DNA from: an uncultured Pelagimonas sp.
GTDB taxonomy: Bacteria; Pseudomonadota; Alphaproteobacteria; Rhodobacterales; Rhodobacteraceae
Direction of reading: 5' to 3'
Assembly (NCBI RefSeq): GCF_947498515.1
Contig: NZ_CANMKO010000003.1
Coordinates: forward strand, 186,001-250,000
DNA length: 64,000 nt
A program made the position numbers and the translations under genes. The notes under the pieces were generated by a model. The model ran no database searches. It was not told the DNA's origin and saw only the letters and a list, made by a program, of their open reading frames with translations. Of the stretch, positions 51,565 through 60,824 are shown in pieces (position 1 is the first letter of the stretch; each line of letters opens with the position of its first letter).

Positions 51565-52365
51565 ATGTTGCGCCGTTTTATTGCTGGTCTTTTGGCCATG
51601 ACTTTGGCTTTGCCTGTCCATGCAGAGCCGTCGGACGATGTGTTGGACGCTCTGCAATTGGACGCGCTATTGACCATTATGCGTGACGAAGGTGTCGCCT
51701 ATGGTCAGGAAATGGCCACCGACATGTTTGCCGGTGGTCAGAACGCCCATTGGCAGTCCTTGCTCGATCAAATCTACGATATTTCCAAAATGGAACAATT
51801 GGTGCGGGCCCAGTTTGGGGCGGCGTTAGGGGATGCGGACACCGATTCCCTGTTGGCCTTTTTCAATTCAGACCTCGGCAAGCAAGTCGTAAAGCTTGAG
51901 CTGAGCGCGCGTCAGGCCATGATTGATGATGCCATCGAACAGGCCGCACGACAGTCCTACTATGATGCCAAGGACAAGGAACTTAGGGGCGTAACGGCGT
52001 TTATTGAGGCCAATGACTTGATCGAGGCCAATGTCACCGGCGCATTGAACGCGTCGTTTCAGTTCTATCGAGGCTTGGTCGATGGCGGCGGGTTTGAGAT
52101 GAGCGAAGGAGAAATCCTGTCGGATGTTTGGGCCCAAGAGGACGAAACCCGTGTCGATACCCGTGAATGGCTCTATGGGTTTTTGATGATGGCCTATGGC
52201 CCTTTGGAAGAGGACGAGCTTGACGCCTATGTCGCGTTTTCATCAAGCCCAGAGGGCAGGGCACTTAACCAAGCTCTCTTTGCCGGTTTTAACCAAATGT
52301 ATGACGATATTTCCTATGCGTTGGGTCTTGCTGCGGCACAGCAAATGCAAGGCCAAGATTTGTAG
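51565..52365 (+). CDS. DUF2059 domain periplasmic protein
   Basis: 266 residues. Signal peptide (MLRRFIAGLLAMTLALPVHA), then a helical protein with two related segments: 'MEQLVRAQFGAALGDADTDSLLAFFNSDLGKQVVKLE' region (residues ~75-115) and 'GPLEEDELDAYVAFSSSPEGRALNQ' (~213-237), the 'F.S..G' pattern of DUF2059. The function of the family is unknown. It begins just upstream of the ribosomal genes and is followed by a terminator-like hairpin, so it is probably a single-gene unit. Confidence 0.82.
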   Translation: MLRRFIAGLLAMTLALPVHAEPSDDVLDALQLDALLTIMRDEGVAYGQEMATDMFAGGQNAHWQSLLDQIYDISKMEQLVRAQFGAALGDADTDSLLAFFNSDLGKQVVKLELSARQAMIDDAIEQAARQSYYDAKDKELRGVTAFIEANDLIEANVTGALNASFQFYRGLVDGGGFEMSEGEILSDVWAQEDETRVDTREWLYGFLMMAYGPLEEDELDAYVAFSSSPEGRALNQALFAGFNQMYDDISYALGLAAAQQMQGQDL

Positions 52366-52447
52366 TCGGCGCAAGAGTGCAGAAGCGGAGCTGAAAAAAC
52401 GCGGCTTCGCTTGACAAACTACATATCACGCGTGCATAAGCGCGCTG

Positions 52448-52484
52448 CAAAGGACGGGGCTACGGCTCCGCCTTTTGTTTTTGT
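52448..52484 (+). terminator. Terminator-like hairpin between DUF2059 gene and rplU
   Basis: AAAGGACGGGGC-TACG-GCTCCGCCTTTT forms a 12-bp arm with one mismatch and two G-T pairs, followed by GTTTTTG. It ends the DUF2059 transcript or acts as an attenuator in the leader of the ribosomal protein operon, whose start lies ~115 bases downstream. Confidence 0.6.
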
Positions 52485-52598
52485 TGAAACGAACGTTCCA
52501 AACGGGACGCGCGGTTCGAGGCGGCCAGGGGCAAAGACCCGTGGCCACAAACGCCCGGAAACGGGGGCCGAAGAACGCGATATGAAAGGAAACACGCG

Positions 52599-53198
52599 AT
52601 GTTCGCGGTACTCAAGACCGGCGGCAAGCAATACAAAGTCCAGGCGGGTGATATTCTCCGTGTGGAAAAGCTGGCTGCTGATGCGGGCGAAACCGTCCAG
52701 TTCAACGATATTCTGATGATTGGCGGCGAAAGCACAGCCATCGGTGCCCCCTTTGTGGCAGGTGCCGGCGTTCAGGCTGAAATCGTCGACCAGATCAAAG
52801 GCGAAAAGACCATCAACTTCGTCAAGCGTCGCCGTAAGCACAGCTCGCAGCGTACCAAAGGCCACCGCCAGCAACTTACCCTGCTGCGCGTGACCGACAT
52901 CTTGGCCGAAGGTGCGGACAAGTCGGGCGTTAAAGCTGCTATTGGCGCGGGTTCCGCTCCTAAAGCTGCTGCTCCTGCAGCCGCTAAGCCAGCCAAAAAG
53001 GCCGCTGCTCCTAAAGCAGAAGCCGCCGCTGGCGCAGATGATCTGACAGAAATCACAGGTGTCGGCCCAGCCGCCGCCAAAAAGCTGGTTGAAGCCGGCA
53101 TCACAACTTTTGCACAGCTCGCAGCAGTTGACGCCGACACCTTTGAAGGTGCCAAGGTCAAAGCTGAGTGGGTTGAGCAAGCCAAAACACTGGCCTAA
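52599..53198 (+). CDS. rplU: Ribosomal protein bL21 with C-terminal helix-hairpin-helix extension
   Basis: 199 residues. Residues 1-103 are standard bL21 (MFAVLKTGGKQYKVQAGD, 'FVKRRRKHSSQRTKGHRQ'), a 23S rRNA-binding protein of the large subunit. Normal bL21 is ~103 residues; here an Ala/Lys/Pro-rich linker (~105-145) leads to a helix-hairpin-helix domain ('DLTEITGVGPAAAKKLVEAG', residues ~149-168, then 'FAQLAAVDADTF'). Such extensions are known in alphaproteobacteria. Nearby rpmA 18 bp downstream completes the conserved rplU-rpmA pair. The extension could contact rRNA, but its role is unknown. Confidence 0.96.
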   Translation: MFAVLKTGGKQYKVQAGDILRVEKLAADAGETVQFNDILMIGGESTAIGAPFVAGAGVQAEIVDQIKGEKTINFVKRRRKHSSQRTKGHRQQLTLLRVTDILAEGADKSGVKAAIGAGSAPKAAAPAAAKPAKKAAAPKAEAAAGADDLTEITGVGPAAAKKLVEAGITTFAQLAAVDADTFEGAKVKAEWVEQAKTLA

Positions 53199-53216
53199 GG
53201 CTAAGGAGAGCAACAC

Positions 53217-53486
53217 ATGGCACATAAAAAAGCTGGCGGTTCCTCCCGCAACGGTCGCGACTCAGCTGGTCGTCGTCTTGGTGTAAAATTGTACGGTGGC
53301 CAAGCGGCTATTCCGGGCAATATCGTCGTGCGTCAGCGCGGCACCAAGTTTTGGCCAGGTGAAGGCGTAGGCATGGGCAAAGATCACACCATCTTTGCAA
53401 CTGTCGAAGGCGCAGTCACCTTCCGCAAAGGCCTCAAGGGCCGAACCTTTATTTCGGTCTTGCCAGTGGCGGAGGCCGCTGAATAA
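53217..53486 (+). CDS. rpmA: Ribosomal protein bL27
   Basis: 89 residues, full length: '[20 protein letters not shown]' at the N-terminus, which reaches the peptidyl transferase centre, and '[20 protein letters not shown]'. The N-terminus is mature as encoded, without the Firmicutes cleavage extension. Co-transcribed with rplU, strong ribosome site (AAGGAGAG), followed by a good terminator. Confidence 0.98.
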   Translation: MAHKKAGGSSRNGRDSAGRRLGVKLYGGQAAIPGNIVVRQRGTKFWPGEGVGMGKDHTIFATVEGAVTFRKGLKGRTFISVLPVAEAAE

Positions 53487-53510
53487 GCCGACCTAGAGGT
53501 TGAAAAACAA

Positions 53511-53542
53511 TAGGGGATCGGCACACCGCCGGTCCCCTTTTT
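53511..53542 (+). terminator. Rho-independent terminator after rpmA
   Basis: GGGGATCGGC-ACAC-GCCGGTCCCC forms a 10-bp stem with one G-T pair and a short loop, followed by TTTTTC, 25 bases beyond the rpmA stop. Confidence 0.85.
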
Positions 53543-53641
53543 CATTTAGGTGAATTGGACCGGTCACATTCAGGACAAGACCCCTGATTAACCGAATTCC
53601 AATGCCTAAGTGATAAAGGCATGCACATGAGGAGAGTGCAG

Positions 53642-54181
53642 ATGAGCCTGGATGATTTGCAGCAACAACCCTTGGTCGAGACCGAGCGGTTTGATTTGCG
53701 CCCAGTTCAGCAATCTGACATCGGGTTGTTGGAACACTATGCCGGGGATGAGCGTGTTGCTCAGATGACCCCGACCATTCCCCATCCTTTGCCCCCCGGT
53801 GCGGTTGCGGCGATGATCGATCGCGTCACCGATGCCGAGCGTGACGAAGATGTCTGGGTCATGGATGCCACCAAGGTTGGTGGGGCCGAAGTCATGGGGG
53901 CGATTACGCTCAAACGCATGGATCGTAACCAATCCGAAGTTGGCTATTGGGTGGCCCCGTTGTTTTGGAACACCGGATTGGCCAGTCAAGCGGTTGAGGC
54001 TTTGATCGCCGCGAACCCGATGCAAAACGACACGATCTTTGCCAGTGTGTTTCAGGACAATCCGGCCTCGGCCCGTGTTCTGGTCAATTGTGGCTTTGAA
54101 TATATCGGCGATGCCGAGGCGTTTTGTGTATCGCGCAATGCCAAAATCCCGACTTGGACTTATCTTAAAAAGTTGACCTAG
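53642..54181 (+). CDS. GNAT family acetyltransferase (RimJ/RimL type)
   Basis: 179 residues from the ATG at 53642, with GGAG about 9 bases upstream; an earlier in-frame ATG at 53621 is less likely. GNAT core: 'ERFDLRPVQQSDIGLLEHY', 'MGAITLKRMDRNQSEVGYWV' and the CoA-binding loop region 'LFWNTGLASQAVEAL', then 'FASVFQDNPASARVLVNCGF', the end pattern of RimJ/RimL enzymes that acetylate ribosomal proteins or small amines. Followed by a second GNAT gene after one base. Substrate unknown. Confidence 0.85.
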   Translation: MSLDDLQQQPLVETERFDLRPVQQSDIGLLEHYAGDERVAQMTPTIPHPLPPGAVAAMIDRVTDAERDEDVWVMDATKVGGAEVMGAITLKRMDRNQSEVGYWVAPLFWNTGLASQAVEALIAANPMQNDTIFASVFQDNPASARVLVNCGFEYIGDAEAFCVSRNAKIPTWTYLKKLT

Positions 54182-54182
54182 C

Positions 54183-54725
54183 ATGCTGAATTTGCACATG
54201 GGTCGGCTTGTATTGCGGCCCATGTGTTCCGCAGATGCAAGCTGGATCACCCGCGACATCGCCAATCCCAACGTCCATCGCTGGCTGACCAGCGTTCCTT
54301 GTCCCTATCGGATTGAGGATGCGGACCAGTTCATTGAGAGTTTCGCTATCAAAGAGGGGTTTCGTGTCATCGTCGACGACGGTGAGCCGCTTGGCATGAT
54401 TTCGATTGAAAGCGCCCGCAGTTTTGACGCAAACCGGAGCGCCTTGCCTGAACTTGGCTATTGGTTGGCTGAACGGGCTTGGGGGCGCGGCGTGATGTCG
54501 GATGCGGCGCGCGCTATGGTTGACTGGTTCTTTGACGGGCAAGGGGATGAGATTGGGTCCGGCTGGATCCAAGGCAACACGCGATCACCAAAAGTCTTGA
54601 CCAAACTCGGGTTCCTCCCGACTGGTAAAACCCTCATGCGTCACGCGTATTTTCATGGCAAAGAAATGCCGGTAATCCGGGTCACATTGACAAAAGATCA
54701 CTGGCAGCGCGCCAAGCCCGCTTGA
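54183..54725 (+). CDS. GNAT family acetyltransferase
   Basis: 180 residues, starting one base after the previous gene, so translation is coupled. 'LVLRPMCSADASWITRDIAN', 'LGMISIESARSF', 'ELGYWLAERAWGRGVMSDAARAMV' (CoA loop) and 'GSGWIQGNTRSPKVLTKLGF'. A RimJ/RimL-like enzyme and probable distant paralogue of its neighbour. Precedes obgE in the Rhodobacterales gene order that I recall. Substrate unknown. Confidence 0.85.
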   Translation: MLNLHMGRLVLRPMCSADASWITRDIANPNVHRWLTSVPCPYRIEDADQFIESFAIKEGFRVIVDDGEPLGMISIESARSFDANRSALPELGYWLAERAWGRGVMSDAARAMVDWFFDGQGDEIGSGWIQGNTRSPKVLTKLGFLPTGKTLMRHAYFHGKEMPVIRVTLTKDHWQRAKPA

Positions 54726-54793
54726 GAAAACTCAACTTCCCAGCTACACCGCCCCAACCTGGGTCTTCAGGTCCTGAATAGAAAGCCAAAGCG

Positions 54794-55840
54794 ATGAAAT
54801 TTCTTGATCTCTGCAAAGTCTACATTCGCTCTGGTGGGGGCGGCAACGGCTGTATCAGCTTCCGTCGTGAGAAGTTCATCGAATATGGTGGGCCTGATGG
54901 TGGCGACGGCGGCAAAGGCGGCTCGGTTTGGGCCGAGGCCGTGGATGGGCTAAACACCCTGATCGATTTTCGTTATCAGCAACACTGGTTTGCCGATAAC
55001 GGCAAAAGCGGCATGGGGCAGGGGCGAACCGGTAAAGACGGCCAAGACATTGTTTTGCGTGTTCCGGTTGGAACCGAGGTTCTGGACGAAGACGAGGAAA
55101 CCGTCATCGCCGATCTGACCGAGTTGGGGCAGCGTGTTTTGTTGGCCAAAGGCGGCAATGGGGGGTGGGGCAACTTGCACTTCAAAACCTCGACCAACCA
55201 AGCGCCGCGTCGCGCCAATCCCGGTCAGGAAGAGATCAACCGGACGCTTTGGCTGCGCCTGAAATTGATCGCGGATGTTGGTCTTGTTGGCCTGCCCAAC
55301 GCCGGTAAATCGACGTTCTTGGCGGCGACATCGAACGCCCGCCCGAAAATCGCCGATTATCCGTTTACAACCTTGCACCCGAACCTTGGTGTTGTGTTGG
55401 TTGATGGCAATGAATTTGTCGTCGCTGATATTCCCGGTTTGATCGAAGGGGCACATGAGGGCCGTGGCTTGGGCGATTTGTTCCTTGGCCACGTCGAACG
55501 CTGTGCAGTTTTGTTGCACCTGATTGATGGTAGCTCGGGCTCGTTGCTTGAGGATTACAAAACCATTTGCGATGAGTTGGAAGCCTATGGCGAAGGGCTT
55601 GCCGACAAGCCGCGCGTGACGGTTTTGAACAAGATCGACACGTTGGACGACGAAGAACGCGCCTTTCTCAAGGATGAACTCAAAGCGGTTGGGGCGGAGA
55701 ATGTCTTGCTCATGTCTGGTGCCTCTGGCGAAGGTGTGACCGAAGTCCTGCGTGCCCTGCGACCGCATGTTGATGCCCGGCGCGAAGCCGACAAACCCGT
55801 TGATCCTGAAGAAGAAGGGGACGGGACGTGGCATCCCTAA
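54794..55840 (+). CDS. obgE: GTPase Obg/CgtA
   Basis: 348 residues. The Gly-rich Obg fold fills 1-158 ('[20 protein letters not shown]', '[12 protein letters not shown]'). The G domain has G1 'GLPNAGKST', G2-like switch '[11 protein letters not shown]', G3 '[16 protein letters not shown]', G4 'NKIDT' and G5 'SGAS'. The C-terminal tail is short and acidic, without the OCT domain seen in Firmicutes, as usual for alphaproteobacteria. Obg is an essential ribosome-assembly GTPase. The last 13 bases overlap proB, so the two are coupled. Confidence 0.97.
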   Translation: MKFLDLCKVYIRSGGGGNGCISFRREKFIEYGGPDGGDGGKGGSVWAEAVDGLNTLIDFRYQQHWFADNGKSGMGQGRTGKDGQDIVLRVPVGTEVLDEDEETVIADLTELGQRVLLAKGGNGGWGNLHFKTSTNQAPRRANPGQEEINRTLWLRLKLIADVGLVGLPNAGKSTFLAATSNARPKIADYPFTTLHPNLGVVLVDGNEFVVADIPGLIEGAHEGRGLGDLFLGHVERCAVLLHLIDGSSGSLLEDYKTICDELEAYGEGLADKPRVTVLNKIDTLDDEERAFLKDELKAVGAENVLLMSGASGEGVTEVLRALRPHVDARREADKPVDPEEEGDGTWHP

Positions 55841-56934
55841 GAGACGCAAAACGGATCGTAATCAAGATCGGCTCGGCCTTGTTGGTCGACCGGTCTAGCG
55901 GCGATTTGCGCGCCGATTGGTTGCGGGCCATTGCTCAGGACATCGCAGATTTGCGTCAACGCGGAGCGGATGTTGTTTTGGTATCGTCCGGCTCCATCGC
56001 TTTGGGACGTGGGATTTTGGGCTTGCCAATGACTGAATTGTCGTTGGAGCAATCACAAGCGGCGGCGGCCGTCGGACAAATCCGGCTGGCGCGTGCGTGG
56101 CAAGAAGCCTTGGCACCTCATGACCTTACCACGGCTCAGGTTTTGGTGACCTTGGAAGACAGCGCCGATCGTCGTCGTTATTTGAATTCTCGCGCGACCC
56201 TGTCGACGTTGTTGGGCTTTGGCACCGTTCCAATCGTCAATGAAAACGACACCGTCGCCACCGATGAAATTCGCTATGGCGACAATGACCGGCTTGCGGC
56301 GCAGGTCGCGGCCACCGTTGGTGCCGACCTCTTGGTTTTATTGTCGGATGTCGATGGTCTCTATACTGGCAATCCCCAGATTGACCCATCGGCCCAGCAT
56401 CTTGATATCATAGATCATATCACCCCTGAGATCGAGGGAATGGCTGGAGATGCCGGTTCTGGTCTCTCAAAAGGTGGAATGAAAACCAAGGTCTTGGCGG
56501 CCAAAACCGCGACGGCTTCGGGCTGTGCGATGATCATCATGCACGGGGCGGAAAACCACCCGCTGAAACGGTTGCTTTCTGGCGCAAAGAATACGCTTTT
56601 TACACCCCAAACAGATCCACACACGGCACGCAAACGCTGGATTTCGGCAATGAAACCTCAAGGGGTTTTGGTGGTCGACGCGGGGGCTGCCACGGCGCTG
56701 GCATCTGGCAAATCTCTGCTTCCGGCCGGGCTAAGCGGTGTCGAAGGGCGGTTTGGGCGCGGTGATCCGGTTACGATTCAAGCTCAATCTGGCGAGACGT
56801 TGGGGCAGGGGCTTTGCCGCTATACCGCCACCGAAGCCCGTGCGATTGCCGGACGACACAGTTCCGAAATCGAAGCCGTTTTGGGGTATCCGGGGCGCGC
56901 GGTGTTGGTACACCGCGATGACATGGCCCTGTAG
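55828..56934 (+). CDS. proB: Glutamate 5-kinase
   Basis: 368 residues from a GTG start inside the end of obgE. Amino-acid kinase domain (1-~255): '[14 protein letters not shown]', '[11 protein letters not shown]', '[20 protein letters not shown]' and '[18 protein letters not shown]'. A C-terminal PUA domain (~275-360) follows ('[20 protein letters not shown]', '[11 protein letters not shown]'). First step of proline synthesis: phosphorylates glutamate. Together with proA 57 bp downstream it makes glutamate semialdehyde. Confidence 0.97.
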   Translation: MASLRDAKRIVIKIGSALLVDRSSGDLRADWLRAIAQDIADLRQRGADVVLVSSGSIALGRGILGLPMTELSLEQSQAAAAVGQIRLARAWQEALAPHDLTTAQVLVTLEDSADRRRYLNSRATLSTLLGFGTVPIVNENDTVATDEIRYGDNDRLAAQVAATVGADLLVLLSDVDGLYTGNPQIDPSAQHLDIIDHITPEIEGMAGDAGSGLSKGGMKTKVLAAKTATASGCAMIIMHGAENHPLKRLLSGAKNTLFTPQTDPHTARKRWISAMKPQGVLVVDAGAATALASGKSLLPAGLSGVEGRFGRGDPVTIQAQSGETLGQGLCRYTATEARAIAGRHSSEIEAVLGYPGRAVLVHRDDMAL

Positions 56935-56991
56935 ACGTCTGACGGCGCACCTCTTATTAAGTTTAAAACCACCTCAGCAAAGGAAGACGTC

Positions 56992-58257
56992 ATGAAAGAC
57001 CTGACAGATATCCCCGCCCTTATGGCCGATATCGGTGCGCGTGCAAAAGCCGCCGCAGCGGAGCTTGCCTTTGCCCCGGCCCCGGTAAAACAGCGCGCCC
57101 TTGAGGCCGCAGCAGATGCGGTTTGGGAGGCGCGCGCAGAGATCATCGCCGCCAATGCCAAAGACATGGACTATGGTCGCGACAAAGGGTTGTCCGCTGC
57201 AATGATGGATCGGTTGATGCTTGACGAGCCGCGCATCCAAGGCATCGTTGACGGGCTGCGCGCCGTTGCCGCCCAAGACGACCCCGTGGGTCAAGTGACC
57301 GAAGACTGGGATCAACCCAGCGGGTTGAACATTCGTCGGGTGCGCACACCTTTGGGTGTGATCGGTGTGATTTATGAATCGCGCCCCAACGTGACGGCGG
57401 ATGCCGGTGCGCTATGCTTGAAATCTGGGAATGCGGTCATTTTGCGCGGTGGCTCCGAAGGGTTCAACTCTTCAAACGCGATCCACGCCTGTCTGGCGGC
57501 TGGGCTGCGTGTTGCGGGCCTTCCAGAAGATGCGATTCAGTTGATCCCAACCCGTGATCGCGCCGCCGTGCGTGAATTGCTCACCATGACCGATACGGTT
57601 GACGTGATTGTGCCGCGTGGTGGCAAGGGGCTGGTTGGTTTGGTCCAACGCGAAGCGCGCGTGCCAGTGTTCGCTCATCTTGAGGGCATCGTTCATATCT
57701 ATGTCGACAAAGCCGCCGACCCGGTTAAAGCCTTGTCCGTCGTTATGAATGCAAAAACCCGCCGTACCGGGATTTGCGGGTCGGCTGAATGCTTGTTGAT
57801 CCACCGCGATGTCGTTGACACCATCGGTCAGGGCTTGGTGAAATCCCTGCTAGACGCCGGGGTCGAAGTGCGCGCCGGTGAGGTGTTGAAGGCCATCGAA
57901 GGCACCCAGGAAGCCACCGAGGAGGATTGGGGCAAAGAGTATCTCGACATGATCATCGCCGCCAAAGTGGTGGATGACATCGACGAGGCCATTGCACACA
58001 TCCGCCAATACGGATCGAGCCATACAGATTGTATTCTGACCGAGGATGATGACGCCGCGAACCGGTTCTTTGAGCGGGTGGACAGCGCCATTTTGATGCG
58101 CAACGCCTCGACCCAATTCGCCGATGGTGGTGAATTTGGCATGGGGGCCGAAATTGGCATCGCAACCGGCAAAATGCATGCGCGCGGCCCGGTTGGGGCG
58201 GCGCAACTGACGAGTTTTAAATACCTCGTGGTTGGCGACGGAACAACGCGGGCCTAA
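56992..58257 (+). CDS. proA: Glutamate-5-semialdehyde dehydrogenase
   Basis: 421 residues. ALDH superfamily, ProA type: '[20 protein letters not shown]', '[14 protein letters not shown]', '[13 protein letters not shown]' and the catalytic Cys in '[11 protein letters not shown]', with '[20 protein letters not shown]' near the end. Second step of proline synthesis, NADPH-dependent reduction of glutamyl phosphate, which is unstable and probably channelled from ProB. Standard length and order. Confidence 0.97.
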   Translation: MKDLTDIPALMADIGARAKAAAAELAFAPAPVKQRALEAAADAVWEARAEIIAANAKDMDYGRDKGLSAAMMDRLMLDEPRIQGIVDGLRAVAAQDDPVGQVTEDWDQPSGLNIRRVRTPLGVIGVIYESRPNVTADAGALCLKSGNAVILRGGSEGFNSSNAIHACLAAGLRVAGLPEDAIQLIPTRDRAAVRELLTMTDTVDVIVPRGGKGLVGLVQREARVPVFAHLEGIVHIYVDKAADPVKALSVVMNAKTRRTGICGSAECLLIHRDVVDTIGQGLVKSLLDAGVEVRAGEVLKAIEGTQEATEEDWGKEYLDMIIAAKVVDDIDEAIAHIRQYGSSHTDCILTEDDDAANRFFERVDSAILMRNASTQFADGGEFGMGAEIGIATGKMHARGPVGAAQLTSFKYLVVGDGTTRA

Positions 58258-58288
58258 AGGGTGCTTGATAAAAATTTGGGTCTGTTGA

Positions 58289-58894
58289 TCAGGTGATCGA
58301 CAGGCTCAATTTTGTTTCGCTGGCAGAGGCGTGAAGCTTGTGGCCACGATCCGCGGTAAGGATCGGCAAAAGCGCAAATTGCACGCGGTTCGGTGCCAGT
58401 TCCGCCAGTTCTGCTGAGCCGTTTAGATGATCCCATAGGTTTGTTGTGATCGTAAGACGAGGTGCTGTTGCGGTAATCGTCCAACCCGCTGCCCCATGTT
58501 CATGCGTAACTGTGCCGCCTGTGGGCATGGCAGATTCACAGCAAAGATGCGCTAGATAAGCAAGTTGAACCTCGGTGCGGCGCATGTCGTCCATGGGTCG
58601 CCAATCCGCTTGCATGCGGGTGCCCTTACACAAGCCATCCAAGGTTGCGACCGTTTCTTTGCGGCTCATTTTTTGCGCATCACCCGCGCTGCCAAAGGCA
58701 ACCCGGAAGAACCGAATTCGGGCCGCAGCACTCGCGCAGCTATCTTGAATCAACTCCATCTCGGCGCTGGTATCGGCAGCGCCAGCCATTGACATCAACT
58801 CCAATCCGTTCTGGATGGCACCAATCGGGCTGATAAGGTCGTGACACAGACGCGACCCGATTAAGGTAGCTAGTGTTTCACTTGAGTGGGGCAT
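58289..58894 (-). CDS. chpT: Histidine phosphotransferase, ChpT-like
   Basis: 201 residues. The N-terminal dimerisation helices contain 'GSRLCHDLISPIGAIQNGLE' with the phospho-accepting His18, and the C-terminal ~110 residues have a degenerate ATPase-like fold ('GWTITATAPRLTI'), as in ChpT, which transfers phosphate from CckA to CtrA and CpdR in the alphaproteobacterial cell-cycle circuit. Residue spacing and length fit. Divergent from the DUF3553 gene. In this group, the gene next to proA is usually annotated this way. Confidence 0.88.
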   Translation of the reverse strand: MPHSSETLATLIGSRLCHDLISPIGAIQNGLELMSMAGAADTSAEMELIQDSCASAAARIRFFRVAFGSAGDAQKMSRKETVATLDGLCKGTRMQADWRPMDDMRRTEVQLAYLAHLCCESAMPTGGTVTHEHGAAGWTITATAPRLTITTNLWDHLNGSAELAELAPNRVQFALLPILTADRGHKLHASASETKLSLSIT

Positions 58895-58935
58895 AGAAAG
58901 TTCCGAATTCTTGGAGAGGTGATGAGGTGGAAAAC

Positions 58936-59118
58936 ATGGACAATCTTAACTCAATTCTTGAGCCGGGCATGTTGGTAACACATCCGCACAAGCCCGATTG
59001 GGGCACCGGTCAGGTACAATCCAATATCGGCGGGCGGGTCACGGTAAACTTCCGCGAACAGGGTAAAGTTGTCATTGATGGTGCTCGCGTTGCTTTGATC
59101 CCGGTTTACGAAGGTTAA
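58936..59118 (+). CDS. DUF3553 protein
   Basis: 60 residues from the ATG at 58936, with GAGGTGG five bases upstream; a GTG nine bases earlier is in frame. The chain is a single SH3-like/CarD-like beta barrel: 'PGMLVTHPHKPDWGTGQVQS' then 'GGRVTVNFREQGKVVID'. The family is common in alphaproteobacteria and its role is unknown; similarity to the RNA-polymerase-interacting CarD/UvrD-C type Tudor domains has been noted. Single gene between chpT and olsB. Confidence 0.85.
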   Translation: MDNLNSILEPGMLVTHPHKPDWGTGQVQSNIGGRVTVNFREQGKVVIDGARVALIPVYEG

Positions 59119-59222
59119 CATTAGAGACAAACTGTTTCTGAATAGTTAACTAAGATCACGAACTTGCCAATCTTTTTCTGCCTGCCTAGAAGCGGCTAGG
59201 GTGATAAGCGCGGGATGCATTT

Positions 59223-59984
59223 ATGGCTGCAACAGCACAAGGCTTTAGCGTTCGTCTGGCAAGGGATGCGGCGGATTTAGAAGCGGCTCAGCGTTTACGC
59301 TATGATGTTTTTGTGTCCGAACTTGGGGGCGACGGACCGCTGGTCGATCACGATAAACAGCTCGAAAAAGATCATTTTGACCCCTTCTTTGATCATTTGC
59401 TATTGTTGGATGAGGCCAAGGACCGTGCCGTCGTTGGTGTGTATCGTCTCTTGCGAGAAAATGGGGCAAAGGCCGCTGGGCAATTCTATTCAGAAGACGA
59501 ATATGATCTTGGACCCTTGCGAAGAAGTGGCCGCAAGCTGTTGGAATTAGGACGATCTTGCGTCGCGCCCTCGTATCGGGGCGGCACCGGTTTGTTTCAC
59601 TTGTGGCAGGGGTTGGCGGACTATGTTTTGGCCCATGACATTGAGATTCTCTTTGGAACAGCGAGTTTTCACGGCACGAAAACGGCACCTTTGGCACAAA
59701 GCCTCTCACTTTTGTATCACCGTCACCTTGCACCGGAAGAGTTGCGCGTAAAGGCACGAGAATACCAAGTGATGGACTTGGTCCCTGAGGATCAAATTGA
59801 CCGCAAAGCGGCAATGCTACAGATTCCGCCGCTTATAAAAGCCTACCTTCGATTGGGCGGTTGCGTTGGTGATGGCGCGTTTGTGGATCACGCATTTAAC
59901 ACCACAGATGTGTGTTTGGTCATGGACACGGCAAAAATGACGGACCGCCAAAGAGGTCTCTATGTTAAGGATCGTAAAGAATGA
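59223..59984 (+). CDS. olsB: Ornithine acyltransferase (lyso-ornithine lipid synthesis)
   Basis: 253 residues of the acyl-ACP-dependent GNAT-like N-acyltransferase family: 'LEAAQRLRYDVFVSELGGDG', 'FDHLLLLDE', 'GVYRLL', 'ELGRSCVAPSYRGG' and 'LFGTASFHGTKTAPL'. OlsB attaches a 3-hydroxyacyl chain to ornithine to make lyso-ornithine lipid. It overlaps olsA by 4 bp (ATGA), the common olsBA order, which supports the assignment. Membrane-associated, cytoplasmic side. Confidence 0.93.
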   Translation: MAATAQGFSVRLARDAADLEAAQRLRYDVFVSELGGDGPLVDHDKQLEKDHFDPFFDHLLLLDEAKDRAVVGVYRLLRENGAKAAGQFYSEDEYDLGPLRRSGRKLLELGRSCVAPSYRGGTGLFHLWQGLADYVLAHDIEILFGTASFHGTKTAPLAQSLSLLYHRHLAPEELRVKAREYQVMDLVPEDQIDRKAAMLQIPPLIKAYLRLGGCVGDGAFVDHAFNTTDVCLVMDTAKMTDRQRGLYVKDRKE

Positions 59985-60814
59985 GCCCAACATGGGACCC
60001 GGGTGAACGGCCCGACAACACCAAAATATCACCTCTCGGTTGGGTGCTGGTGTTGATCCGATTGCCGGTATTGGCTGTGGTGATTTTTGGCGGGCTTATT
60101 GTCCTTTTGGCCCTGCGGTTCTTAGAGCGACCTTTTTTTGGCATGGATCGCCCGTGGACACCGTGGATTACGCAAGCTGTGTGCAAAGCAACATTGCAGA
60201 TTATGGGGCTGCGTTTGACGGCCAAAGGGCCGCGCATGGATGGACCCGGTGCAATTGTCGCTAACCATGCGTCTTGGCTAGATATTTTTGTGCTCAATAG
60301 CCGCAAGAACGTTTATTTCGTGTCCAAGGCCGAAGTCGCGAGTTGGCCCGGGATTGGCTGGCTTGCCCGTGCTACAGGCACTGTTTTTATCAACCGAGAT
60401 CGCCGTGAGGCCAAAGCCCACGCAAAGGTCATTGAAGACAGGTTGTTACATGGTCATCGATTGTTGTTTTTCCCCGAAGGGACTTCGACAGATAGCCGCC
60501 GGGTTTTACCCTTTAAAACAACGCTGTTTGCGGCGTTTTACTCGGAGCGTTTGCAACACGCGCTACAGGTGCAGCCGGTTAGTGTTGTTTATAAAGCCCC
60601 CGCTCGCGCCGATTCACGGTTTTATGGCTGGTGGGGGGATATGGATTTTGGTCCGTCTTTGATCAAAATGCTGGCGCAGCCTCGCCATGGTTCGGTGACT
60701 TTGATCTATCATCCCCCATTGCGCGTTGATGCCTATCCCAACCGAAAAAGCCTAGCGGCGGCATTGGAAGCCAAAGTGCGTCAGGGGTTTGATGATCAAC
60801 AGCTTATTGGATGA
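59981..60814 (+). CDS. olsA: 1-acyl-glycerol-3-phosphate/lyso-ornithine lipid O-acyltransferase
   Basis: 277 residues. One or two N-terminal hydrophobic segments (WVLVLIRLPVLAVVIFGGLI), then the PlsC/LPLAT motifs: 'NHASWLDIFVL' (H-x4-D), 'GTVFINRDRREA', and 'FFPEGTSTDSRRVLPFK'. OlsA adds the second acyl chain to the product of OlsB to complete ornithine lipid, important in phosphate-poor seawater. Overlaps olsB by 4 bp and converges with the thiE-like gene. Confidence 0.93.
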   Translation: MSPTWDPGERPDNTKISPLGWVLVLIRLPVLAVVIFGGLIVLLALRFLERPFFGMDRPWTPWITQAVCKATLQIMGLRLTAKGPRMDGPGAIVANHASWLDIFVLNSRKNVYFVSKAEVASWPGIGWLARATGTVFINRDRREAKAHAKVIEDRLLHGHRLLFFPEGTSTDSRRVLPFKTTLFAAFYSERLQHALQVQPVSVVYKAPARADSRFYGWWGDMDFGPSLIKMLAQPRHGSVTLIYHPPLRVDAYPNRKSLAAALEAKVRQGFDDQQLIG

Positions 60815-60824
60815 GGTTTATGCC

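Noticed and set aside
52419-53225. 268-codon minus-strand frame with Cys-rich opening
   Set aside because: Fully opposite rplU; a shadow of the biased codon use in the Ala/Lys-rich extension.
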